This document shows, piece by piece, positions 1 to 6,804 of a DNA stretch of 7,589 nucleotides. Within the stretch, counting starts at the first letter, position 1, and every line of letters begins with the position of its first letter. Under the pieces are notes generated by a model. The model had not been told where the DNA came from. It saw only the letters and a list, made by a program, of their open reading frames with translations, and searched no databases. Source of the stretch: Betaproteobacteria bacterium (GTDB lineage Bacteria > Pseudomonadota > Gammaproteobacteria > Burkholderiales > SG8-39); NCBI GenBank assembly GCA_011391185.1, contig JAABRB010000164.1:1-7589 (forward strand). Direction: 5' to 3'. A program made the position numbers and the translations under genes.

Positions 1-2431
1 CGCGCTCGTACTGGGGCTGGGCGTGTACCTGCTCATCCCGCACGTGGCGGGGGAAGACACCGGCGGGGCGCTTCAGTCACTGTTGCCGTTTGGCGCGTTC
101 GTTCTTCTTTCGCTCGGGATCTTCGGCGCGATTCTCGTCCAGCCGGGCGTCTCACCGATACGGCGCGTGATCGGGGCCGTCGGCGACAGTGCGGCCGCAA
201 GCTATTTCATGATCCAGATGGGGGTGGACGGACTGCTGCTCTACGTCGTCTATCTCTGGATCATCTTCGGGAACGGCTTCCGGTACGGTCGTTTCTATCT
301 GCTCAACACGCTCGTGCTGAGCGTCGTCGGATTCTCGCTGGTACTCATATTCAGTCCGTTCTGGCATGCCCACGTCGGGGCAGGCGTCAGTCTGATCGTC
401 GGCATGATCGGCGTGTCGCTGTACGTGCTGACCTTGGTAAACCGGCTTTCGGACGCACTCGACAAGGCCGAGGCGGCGAACGTCGCGAAGCGGCGCTTCG
501 TGTCGACGATATCGCACGAAATGCGCACGCCGTTGAACGCCATTATCGGCATGACGGAGCTCCTGCGCGACACCCAGCTCGGCGGTGAACAGTCGGAGAT
601 GGTGCGGACGATCGGAGCCTCGTCGCGCGCGATGCTGGGCCTGGTCGAGGACGTTCTCGACTTCTCGAAGATCGAGGCCGGAAAGCTCACCGTCGCCAGG
701 GAGGATTTTGATCTCTATGCGCTGGTGAACGGCGCAACCCAGGTGCTCAAGCCGCAGGCCGAGCGGAAGGGGCTCGCCTACGTGGTATCGATCATGCCGG
801 ACGTGCCGCCCTACGTGCGCGGGGATCCCGGTCACCTGCGGCAGGTGCTGATCAATCTGCTTGGGAACGCCGTCAAGTTCACGGAGAAGGGCGGCGTCAC
901 GCTCCATGTTTCGCGCGTGTCGGCCGGCGATGGTGCGGAACGGCTCAAGTTCTCGATTCGCGATACGGGCATCGGCATTGCGCCCGAACATCAGCGGCGC
1001 ATCTTCGAGAGCTTCACCCAGGCCGATCAGAGCGTGACCCGCAGGTTCGGCGGTACCGGCCTCGGCACCACGATCTCGAAGCAGCTGGTCGAGCTGATGG
1101 GGGGCAGCATCGGGCTCGAAAGCGCGGTCGGACTGGGCAGCACATTCTGGCTCGAGCTTGAATTCGAAACGGTCGAGCGCGCGCTCGAAACGGAAGTCGA
1201 CGCTCTTCTTGGTGTGCGTGTACTGCTGATCGGATTCCCGATGGCCGGCGTCAAGGACGTGGACGCGGTAGTCTCCGGGTGGGGTGGTGCATGCATGCCG
1301 GTTCCGGATGCGGACTCTGCGGCCACTCATGCGAGTGCGGCATTGAAGCAGGGCCGACCGTTCCAGTGCGGCCTCTTGTACGCCGACTCCGGCGCGGAGG
1401 CTGATGCCCGAGTCGCGCGACTTTTCAGACTGCTGGCCGGCGACCGTCTGCCACTCGTCCTGTGCGCGCCGGAGGATTCGGAAGTTCATCGCATGCCGGT
1501 GGTGCAGGGGCACTTCGGTGCTGCTTTGCCGGTTCCTCTCGATAAACGACTCCTCTACAACGCGCTGCACTCCTTTACCGCGGAGGAGCCGCGGGAAGGC
1601 GTCGTATTCATCAGCGATTACCTGCGGCGCAAGGAGCCGGCGCGTGCGCTCAATGTCCTGGTCGCGGACGACAATGCGACCAACCGTACTGTGCTCGGCA
1701 AGATCCTCGAACGCGCCGGATTCACCGCCACGATGGTCGAAAACGGCGACCAGGCACTTGATGCGATGGAAAAGGAGCAATTCGACGCCGTACTCCTGGA
1801 TCGGAACATGCCGGTCATGGGTGGCGTCGAGGCCGTGCGGGCATTGCGTGCGCTCGAAGCCGGGCGGGCGCATACACCAGTCATCATTCTTTCGGCGGAT
1901 GTCACCGAGGAGGCCCGGCAGGAGGCGATCGCCAACGGCGCCGACGTGTTCCTCACGAAGCCGATCCAGGCCGCCCGGCTGCTTGACGCCATCACCAAAC
2001 TGGCCCAACCGGCGGAAGGCGTGCCCGCCACGCGACCGGAATCCCGCCACGCGACCGAAGTAGCGCCATCCGGGCTCTTGAACTACGAGACCCTGGGCCT
2101 GCTCGAGGGGTTGGGTTCGCGCTCCGACTTCATGGAAAAGCTGATTCGCGTGTTCAACGACGATAACGTGACCCTGATCGACAGGATGGAGGAGGCGGTC
2201 ACCGCGAAGCGATTCGGAGAGTTGCGTTCGCTATTGCACGCCCTGAAGGGCTCGGCCGGAAGCATAGGTGCCGACGAATTGGCACGGACCTGCAGCCGGA
2301 TACATGCGTTGACCGAGGTGGAGTTGCGTGCGCGTGGAGCGCAGCACGTCGGCAAGATTCGCGCGGACTTCGATTTTGCGCGGGCCGAACTGACGGCTTA
2401 TCTGCAGAAAAGAAAGAGCGGGGCGCTCTGA
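1..2431 (+). CDS. rpfC: RpfC-type hybrid sensor histidine kinase (DSF sensor), 5' partial
   Basis: Inner-membrane sensor kinase expected to perceive DSF fatty acid signals and phosphorylate an RpfG-type response regulator. The reading frame is open from base 2, where a hydrophobic segment is already under way, so the true start lies outside the window; the GTG at 23 is probably internal. Numbering residues from that GTG: several membrane helices fill residues 1-140, then a short helical linker, the H-box with SHEMRTP (His165), the N-box around NLLGNAVKF (275-287), DTGIGI (314-319) and GTGLGTT (344-350). A degenerate receiver follows (about 395-520), then a complete receiver (543-662) with acidic pair D549/D550, phospho-acceptor D593 in LLDRNMP, S624 and K646. 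The protein ends in an HPt domain with HALKG (His739). The IGNGLRYG-like loop (here IFGNGFRYG), the GTGLGTT box and the convergent rpfF gene point to RpfC rather than a generic BarA-like kinase. It is longer than Xanthomonas RpfC (about 726 residues) because of the extra receiver-like domain. Confidence 0.9.
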   Translation, partial: ALVLGLGVYLLIPHVAGEDTGGALQSLLPFGAFVLLSLGIFGAILVQPGVSPIRRVIGAVGDSAAASYFMIQMGVDGLLLYVVYLWIIFGNGFRYGRFYLLNTLVLSVVGFSLVLIFSPFWHAHVGAGVSLIVGMIGVSLYVLTLVNRLSDALDKAEAANVAKRRFVSTISHEMRTPLNAIIGMTELLRDTQLGGEQSEMVRTIGASSRAMLGLVEDVLDFSKIEAGKLTVAREDFDLYALVNGATQVLKPQAERKGLAYVVSIMPDVPPYVRGDPGHLRQVLINLLGNAVKFTEKGGVTLHVSRVSAGDGAERLKFSIRDTGIGIAPEHQRRIFESFTQADQSVTRRFGGTGLGTTISKQLVELMGGSIGLESAVGLGSTFWLELEFETVERALETEVDALLGVRVLLIGFPMAGVKDVDAVVSGWGGACMPVPDADSAATHASAALKQGRPFQCGLLYADSGAEADARVARLFRLLAGDRLPLVLCAPEDSEVHRMPVVQGHFGAALPVPLDKRLLYNALHSFTAEEPREGVVFISDYLRRKEPARALNVLVADDNATNRTVLGKILERAGFTATMVENGDQALDAMEKEQFDAVLLDRNMPVMGGVEAVRALRALEAGRAHTPVIILSADVTEEARQEAIANGADVFLTKPIQAARLLDAITKLAQPAEGVPATRPESRHATEVAPSGLLNYETLGLLEGLGSRSDFMEKLIRVFNDDNVTLIDRMEEAVTAKRFGELRSLLHALKGSAGSIGADELARTCSRIHALTEVELRARGAQHVGKIRADFDFARAELTAYLQKRKSGAL

Positions 2432-2438
2432 CTCTGCT

Positions 2439-2467
2439 TCACCGGATGAGCTGGCGGGCTCCGGTGA
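2439..2467 (+). other. Hairpin just after rpfC
   Basis: A perfect 8-bp inverted repeat (TCACCGGA at 2439-2446 and TCCGGTGA at 2460-2467) with a 13-nt loop begins 8 bases after the rpfC stop. An alternative stem, GGCTC (2457-2461) with GAGCC (2468-2472), overlaps it, so only one can form at a time. No run of T follows on either strand, so it is not a standard intrinsic terminator. It may stabilise the 3' end or assist Rho-dependent termination. Confidence 0.35.
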
Positions 2468-2571
2468 GAGCCAGTCGCATACCCCGCTCGGACGCCGACC
2501 TTTGAGTGCCTGACCGCTGTTCCCGGATGTCGTATCCCGGAGTACACAAGCGGTGATCCAGTCGACCAAGC

Positions 2572-2604
2572 ATGGACGCCGGGGAGAGGATTCCCGGCAT
2601 CCAT
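2572..2604 (-). terminator. Possible 3'-end hairpin of rpfF
   Basis: Two 12-nt arms (2572-2583, ATGGACGCCGGG; 2593-2604, CCCGGCATCCAT) enclose a 9-nt loop and lie 18 bases beyond the rpfF stop. Eleven of 12 positions are Watson-Crick pairs. The remaining position is a G-U wobble in minus-strand RNA but a C-A mismatch in plus-strand RNA, which favours a role in the rpfF transcript. No U-tract follows, so this is either an atypical terminator or a 3'-end protecting stem. Confidence 0.4.
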
Positions 2605-2622
2605 TCAATCATGCCCGTTGCG

Positions 2623-3561
2623 TCAGGCGGCGGCGGACGCGATCGCGGGATCGACGTGCCGTGCTTCCGCAGATTGATCGTCACCTGCCGTGCGACGCGA
2701 TTGCGCGCGCACGAGGCGGTGCATCATCTTGAGGTCTTTCTCTTCAAGACGCATCGCCGCGTCGACCCACACGTCGACGACGCGATTCATTTCCTCGCGT
2801 GTAATCGGGTGGACGTGCTCCCGGCACTGGAACATCGCCTGGATGCCGTTACGGCGACGATGGTTCTTCCGGATCCACTCGTAGGCGGCTTTTTCGCCGT
2901 CGCCGTTCTGGGCCAGAATGTCGACGATCCCCATCTCGTGGAGCTCGGCGGCCTTGTAGAGTTTGCCCGAAAGGATCATGTCCTCCGCGGCTTTTCTACC
3001 CAGCCGGCGGGTGAGAAGACTGTATGCGCCCATGCCGGGGAAGAGATTGAAGAGAATCTCGGGAAGCCCCATCGTGGCGCTTTCCTCGGCGACGATGACG
3101 TCATTGGCGAGGACGGTCTCGAAACCGCCGCCCAGCGCATCGCCCTGGACGAGCGCGATTGTGGTCATCGTGGGCGATCCGTGGTGCTCGATGTGGGGGA
3201 AGATGCAGTCGATGCAGCGTCGGCCATAGTCGACCAGTGCGCTCCGATCGCCGGTCTTGATCAGCATCTGGAACAGGCTCAGATCGCCGCCGAGGTTGTA
3301 GACGCCTTTCGCGCGCGAGCCGACGACATAGTAGTTCACGGCATGCAGCGCGTCCTCGAACAGAACCTTGCCGCCGTTCAATTCCAGCGTCGAGTCGTTC
3401 GCGCGGATATCGTTGAGGAGCGCAAGGCTGAAGCACGGCGTGGATGCAGGGTTGAAGAATCCCCACAGCGTGCCGAACTCCGGATCAAATTCGACTTCGT
3501 ACTGCGAATCGGCGCGTCCGTACGGTTGGCGCAGATTCGCGATCTCGGTAATGGCGTTCAT
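2623..3561 (-). CDS. rpfF: DSF synthase / enoyl-CoA hydratase family protein RpfF
   Basis: Crotonase-fold enzyme of 312 residues. Characterised RpfF proteins dehydrate 3-hydroxyacyl-ACP to cis-2-enoyl-ACP and then release the free cis-2-unsaturated fatty acid, the DSF quorum signal. The crotonase core is clear: VYNLGGDLSLF (88-97) and LVQGDALGGGFETVL (137-151) form the oxyanion region. The two catalytic glutamates of Xanthomonas RpfF (Glu141 and Glu161) correspond to Glu148 (GGGFE) and Glu168 (MGLPE), with the same 20-residue spacing. FNLFPGMGAYSLL (171-183) and the C-terminal WVDAAMRLEEKDLKMMHRLVRAQ segment are also RpfF hallmarks that ordinary enoyl-CoA hydratases lack. No signal peptide or membrane segment is present, so it is cytoplasmic. 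The ATG at 3561-3559 has a strong AGGAG site 7 nt upstream. It is convergent with rpfC, the arrangement seen in Xanthomonas. The last 22 or so residues, rich in Ala, Asp and Ser, extend past the conserved end of the family. Confidence 0.93.
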   Translation of the reverse strand: MNAITEIANLRQPYGRADSQYEVEFDPEFGTLWGFFNPASTPCFSLALLNDIRANDSTLELNGGKVLFEDALHAVNYYVVGSRAKGVYNLGGDLSLFQMLIKTGDRSALVDYGRRCIDCIFPHIEHHGSPTMTTIALVQGDALGGGFETVLANDVIVAEESATMGLPEILFNLFPGMGAYSLLTRRLGRKAAEDMILSGKLYKAAELHEMGIVDILAQNGDGEKAAYEWIRKNHRRRNGIQAMFQCREHVHPITREEMNRVVDVWVDAAMRLEEKDLKMMHRLVRAQSRRTAGDDQSAEARHVDPAIASAAA

Positions 3562-3566
3562 GGCGT

Positions 3567-3612
3567 TGCTCCTCTCTTTATGGGCGTGTCAATAGGGCAC
3601 AGGAGAGGAACA
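3567..3612 (-). promoter_or_regulatory. rpfF ribosome binding site able to pair with the upstream leader
   Basis: In minus-strand RNA the Shine-Dalgarno region GAGAGGAGCA (3576-3567) is complementary over 10 consecutive pairs, one of them G-U, to UGUUCCUCUC in the leader (3612-3603). The loop between them is 26 nt. A second compact stem (CGGGCA/UGUCCG, 3627-3613) abuts it. Formation of the long stem would hide the ribosome binding site. The pairing is seen directly; a role in translational control is inference. Confidence 0.45.
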
Positions 3613-3682
3613 CGGACAGACTGCCCGCCAAGGCAAAACCCGGCTACTCCCCCAAACCGCTTTTTAATCTCTTCCTAAAGTT

Positions 3683-3711
3683 ATTGCAATGAGTCGTTGA
3701 ATAATTGGCAA
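3683..3711 (-). promoter_or_regulatory. Candidate sigma70 promoter of rpfF
   Basis: On the minus strand, TTGCCA (3711-3706, 5 of 6 matches to the -35 consensus) and TGCAAT (3688-3683, 4 of 6 to the -10) are exactly 17 bp apart in a locally AT-rich stretch. Transcription would begin near 3676 and give a leader of about 115 nt before the rpfF ATG. This is consensus matching by eye. Confidence 0.4.
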
Positions 3712-3730
3712 TCTTGGTCAAACAATACCC

Positions 3731-3748
3731 GTGTGTCATATTTCACAC
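3731..3748. promoter_or_regulatory. CRP/Clp-type operator upstream of rpfF
   Basis: GTGTGTCATATTTCACAC has perfect 5-bp outer arms and matches the CRP/Clp consensus TGTGA-N6-TCACA at 9 of 10 defined positions (TGTGT at 3732-3736, TCACA at 3743-3747). Its centre lies about 62-63 bp upstream of the predicted rpfF start, close to the class I activator position of CRP. The site could also act on rightward transcription. Which CRP/FNR-family protein binds it is unknown. Confidence 0.5.
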
Positions 3749-4333
3749 TTTCTGAGACGTACAGGTTTTGCCGCCCGAGTGCTGCGGGCCGGTATTGAGA
3801 ACGCTTCCTTGTGAACAGACCGGGCCCGCGCGATTTCCTCTCGGTGAATCAGCCGCTTGGAAGGAGCGTCCGGGGCGGCTCGCGCGGGCGCCGGGGATTT
3901 CAGATTCGCCGGTCGCAGATGTCGGAAGTCCGTCGAATGGAGATAAAATTTTTTTGATGACCCAATCGACCGGCGCAAATGCTGGCATGGCCAGCGCGGG
4001 GTTGTGGCCGACGATGTACCCGCCCGACGTGTCTTCGAGCGCTGCCTGGAAAGCCGGCGCGGATCCAAACACCGGGATCGTCATGCGCGCGGGCTGGCGA
4101 AGATTGATCGAGGAACACGGTCGCTCAGGGGGTGATCGCTCGGCGACGAGACGGATCGCAGCACCTCGAGGACGCTCCGGCTGACGGGGCCCGCGCACCC
4201 GCCAAGCCGCCGCTCGGTCTCGCGATGATTGCATCGACCCCCCGCTGACTCACCTGCACTTTCAGTGACGCATTTCTTCAGCCGTTCTTCACCAACTGCT
4301 GACCGGGCGGCCAACGGTCCGAGGATCGACACG
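3749..4333. other. Gene-poor region between rpfF and ccoI
   Basis: I see no convincing gene, tRNA, rRNA, IS end or CRISPR here. Open frames exist on both strands, but most lack a ribosome binding site and coding-like codon use. The exception is a doubtful short frame from 3957. I found no FNR/Anr box and no clear promoter for ccoI. The stretch ends in the GAGG motif (4321-4324) that serves the ccoI GTG start. Confidence 0.5.
3957..4184 (+). CDS. Doubtful small ORF, possible gene remnant
   Basis: Seventy-five codons from ATG to TGA, product unrecognised. GGAG at 3939-3942 lies 14 nt upstream of the ATG, somewhat far for a normal ribosome binding site; an in-frame TTG at 3954 would bring it to 11 nt. 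The first 48 or so codons have about 80% G or C at third positions, like the real genes nearby. After about 4100 codon use becomes less biased and the peptide turns rich in Arg and Gly. This could be a short gene, a frameshifted fragment or chance. The same third-position bias also fits an overlapping minus-strand frame (ATG at 4084), so codon bias does not settle the strand. There is no signal peptide, membrane helix or known motif. Confidence 0.2.
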   Translation: MTQSTGANAGMASAGLWPTMYPPDVSSSAAWKAGADPNTGIVMRAGWRRLIEEHGRSGGDRSATRRIAAPRGRSG

Positions 4334-6802
4334 GTGGGGTGCTATCACTGCGGGTTGCCGCTGCCCGGGGGCGCAGCGGTGAGTTCTTCGGTGGGAGGCG
4401 AGGAGCGGGCGTTCTGCTGCGTAGGATGCGAGGCGGTCGCGCATGCGATCGTCGACCGGGGGCTGCAGGAGTATTACCGATTCCGCGAAGCGCTCCCGCC
4501 GCGCGGCGACACGGACGATCAGAATGGGGATCGATTCCGGGTGTACGACGACCCGGTGGCCCAGGCGAGCTTCGTGTCGGCCGGCGACGGCGACGAGCGC
4601 GAAGCGGCGCTGATCCTGGAAGGCGTTCGCTGTGCAGCGTGCATCTGGCTGAGCGAGCAATCGATTCAACGCGTCCCCGGTGTGTTGTCCGCGCAGGTGA
4701 ACTACGCGACGCACCGGGCGCGCGTGCGGTGGGATGCCCGCCGCACGCGCATCAGCGAAATCCTGGGCGCGGTCGCAGCAGTAGGCTATCGCGCGCATCC
4801 GTACGATTCACGACACCTCGACGCCGTGCAGGCCGGGGAACGCCGGTCCGCGCTTTGGCGCCTGCTGATCGCCGGCCTGGGAATGACTCAGGTGATGATG
4901 TACGCCATTCCGGCATACATCGCCGATGCGGAATCGCTGACGAGAGACATCGCGCAACTGATGCGCTGGGCGAGCCTTGTATTGACGGTGCCTGTCGTCG
5001 TCTATTCGGCGCACCCATTCTTCCAGGGCGCCTGGCGCGACCTACGGCAAGCCCGCCTGGGAATGGATGTGCCGGTTGCGCTTGGCATCGGTGTGGCGTT
5101 CATCGCGAGCGTCTGGGCGACCGTGCGTGGCGCGGGTGAGGTCTACTTCGATTCTGTCACGATGTTCGTGTTTCTACTGCTCCTTGGCCGCTATCTGGAG
5201 CTCGGTGCGCGCCAGCGCGCGGTCGGCGCGCTGGCGCATCTCGGAAAGCTGGTTCCGGAAAATTGCGCACGGTTCACCGAATATCCCGTTGCCCTGCTCA
5301 CGCAGACCGTCCCAGTGGGCGCGTTGCGGTCCGGGGACGTGGTGCTCGTGAAGCCCGGCGAGGCCATTGCGGCGGACGGTATCGTTCTCGAGGGCGAGTC
5401 GCTCGTGAACGAATCGCTGATGACCGGAGAGCCTCGCCCGGTAAGCAAGGCGCCGGAATCCACGGTGATGGGCGGATCGGTCAACATATCGGGGGCGCTT
5501 GTTGTGCGCGTCGAGCGCGTGGGTGCTGAATCGGTCCTGGGAACGATTGCGCGGCTGGCGGAGCGGGCCACCGCGGAGAAGCCGCATGTCGTGGAACTTG
5601 CGGATCGGGCTGCGCACTGGTTCGTGCTTGCCGTGCTCGTTCTCGCGCTCGTGACAGGCGCATGGTGGCTCGTCAGTGATCCGGACCGGGCGCTCTGGGT
5701 CACGGTATCGGTGCTTATCGTGACCTGTCCCTGCGCGCTCTCGCTAGCGACGCCGGTCGCGCTGACGGCCGCGACAGGCGGCCTTGCGCGGCGCGGTTTC
5801 GTCGCGACGCGCGGTCATACGATCGAGGCGCTCGCCCGCGCAACCGACTTCGTTTTTGACAAGACCGGCACGTTGACAGAAGGCGTCCTGCACGTCGATC
5901 GCCTGGATATCCACGGTGGCTTGAGCGACGTTCGGTGCCTGGCGATTGCGGGCGGACTGGAGCGAGCGTCCGAGCATCCGTACGCCGCGGCGATCAGAGC
6001 TTACGCGACCCTCAACGACGTCCAGGATGACCGCATGCCGCTTCCACAGAATCGGCTCGGCGAAGGGATCGAGGGGTGGTTCGAAGGCAAACGCTATCGC
6101 ATCGGGATCCGGAGATTCTGCGCTGATATCGCCGGTCCCGGCGCGGCGGTCATGCAGGAAAGCGGCGCGAGCACGGTGCACCTCGCGCGCGATCAGGAGT
6201 GGCTCGCGACCTTCGTTCTACGCGATTCGTTGAAGCCCGAGGCGGGGGAGCTCGTCAGCGCGCTGATCGCGGCCGGAAAGGGCGTGCATCTTCTAAGCGG
6301 CGACGCGCGGGAGGCCGTCGCCGACGTCGCCCGGGCGCTTGGCATCGATCATGTGCAAGCGGAAGCGATTCCCGAGGTCAAGCGTGAATACGTCGGGGCG
6401 CTGCAGGCCGCCGGCCGGGTGGTCGCCATGATCGGCGATGGCGTGAACGACGCGCCCGTGCTGGCCCAGGCCGACGTCTCGGTTGCCATGGCAAGCGGCG
6501 CCCGCCTTGCACAAGTGAAGGCCGATGCCGTATTGCTGTCCGGGCGCGCGGGAGACCTGATGCGGGCGATCGAGCAGGCCCGAAAGACCCGGCGCGTCAT
6601 CGGGCAGAATATCGCCTGGGCGATCGCCTACAACGCGCTTGCGGTACCCGCCGCAATGGCAGGCTGGATTTCGCCGTGGATGGCGGGAATCGGCATGGCG
6701 GGAAGCTCGCTTCTCGTCGTGCTGAATGCGGGACGATTGGTGGGGCAGACGAACCCCATACCGGACCCGGGCGTCGCCGTGCGAAAACTCAAGACCGCAT
6801 AG
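4334..6802 (+). CDS. ccoI: CcoI/FixI copper-translocating P1B-type ATPase for cbb3 oxidase assembly
   Basis: Membrane copper-transporting ATPase whose family members supply copper for the CuB site of cbb3 oxidase. With the GTG start at 4334 it has 822 residues. In order: a CcoI-specific cysteine-rich N-terminus (CYHC at 3-6, FCCVGC at 27-32), a heavy-metal-associated domain with RCAAC (Cys100 and Cys103), four membrane helices, the actuator domain with TGEP (364-367), two helices including the metal-binding CPC (465-467), the phosphorylation loop DKTGT (Asp509), a SEHP nucleotide-binding motif, the hinge GDGVND (701-706), and two final helices. The eight-helix layout is typical of CPx ATPases. 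GTG 4334 is chosen because GAGG lies 9 nt upstream, CcoI proteins usually begin close to CYHC, and the preceding codons lack the strong GC bias at third positions. In-frame TTG 4229 or GTG 4265 would add 35 or 23 residues. The stop is 2 bp before ccoS. Confidence 0.93.
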   Translation: MGCYHCGLPLPGGAAVSSSVGGEERAFCCVGCEAVAHAIVDRGLQEYYRFREALPPRGDTDDQNGDRFRVYDDPVAQASFVSAGDGDEREAALILEGVRCAACIWLSEQSIQRVPGVLSAQVNYATHRARVRWDARRTRISEILGAVAAVGYRAHPYDSRHLDAVQAGERRSALWRLLIAGLGMTQVMMYAIPAYIADAESLTRDIAQLMRWASLVLTVPVVVYSAHPFFQGAWRDLRQARLGMDVPVALGIGVAFIASVWATVRGAGEVYFDSVTMFVFLLLLGRYLELGARQRAVGALAHLGKLVPENCARFTEYPVALLTQTVPVGALRSGDVVLVKPGEAIAADGIVLEGESLVNESLMTGEPRPVSKAPESTVMGGSVNISGALVVRVERVGAESVLGTIARLAERATAEKPHVVELADRAAHWFVLAVLVLALVTGAWWLVSDPDRALWVTVSVLIVTCPCALSLATPVALTAATGGLARRGFVATRGHTIEALARATDFVFDKTGTLTEGVLHVDRLDIHGGLSDVRCLAIAGGLERASEHPYAAAIRAYATLNDVQDDRMPLPQNRLGEGIEGWFEGKRYRIGIRRFCADIAGPGAAVMQESGASTVHLARDQEWLATFVLRDSLKPEAGELVSALIAAGKGVHLLSGDAREAVADVARALGIDHVQAEAIPEVKREYVGALQAAGRVVAMIGDGVNDAPVLAQADVSVAMASGARLAQVKADAVLLSGRAGDLMRAIEQARKTRRVIGQNIAWAIAYNALAVPAAMAGWISPWMAGIGMAGSSLLVVLNAGRLVGQTNPIPDPGVAVRKLKTA

Positions 6803-6804
6803 CC

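Noticed and set aside
152..2050. A 632-codon open frame on the minus strand opposite rpfC
   Set aside because: It is a GC-rich shadow of rpfC: Arg/His-rich, no recognisable motif, no ribosome binding site, and fully covered by a gene with strong domain evidence.
2439..2467. Intrinsic terminator of rpfC
   Set aside because: The stem is perfect, but no T-run follows on the plus strand, and an overlapping alternative stem competes.
3562..3676. A called yybP-ykoY riboswitch upstream of rpfF
   Set aside because: Only one conserved string is present; the second conserved half and the usual type of downstream gene are absent. It is kept only as a low-interest finding.
2572..3678. A 368-codon plus-strand frame opposite rpfF
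   Set aside because: It is antisense to a gene with clear catalytic motifs, has no domain of its own, and reads through the rpfF leader and 3' hairpin.
4096..4114. FNR box upstream of ccoI (TTGAT half site near 4104)
   Set aside because: Only one half matches; no ATCAA follows at the required spacing.
3743..4234. Minus-strand frame of 163 codons in the gap before ccoI
   Set aside because: No ribosome binding site, no recognisable motif, and its right part is Arg/Pro-rich low-quality sequence. Its third-position bias is shared with the plus-strand frame, so it gives no independent support.
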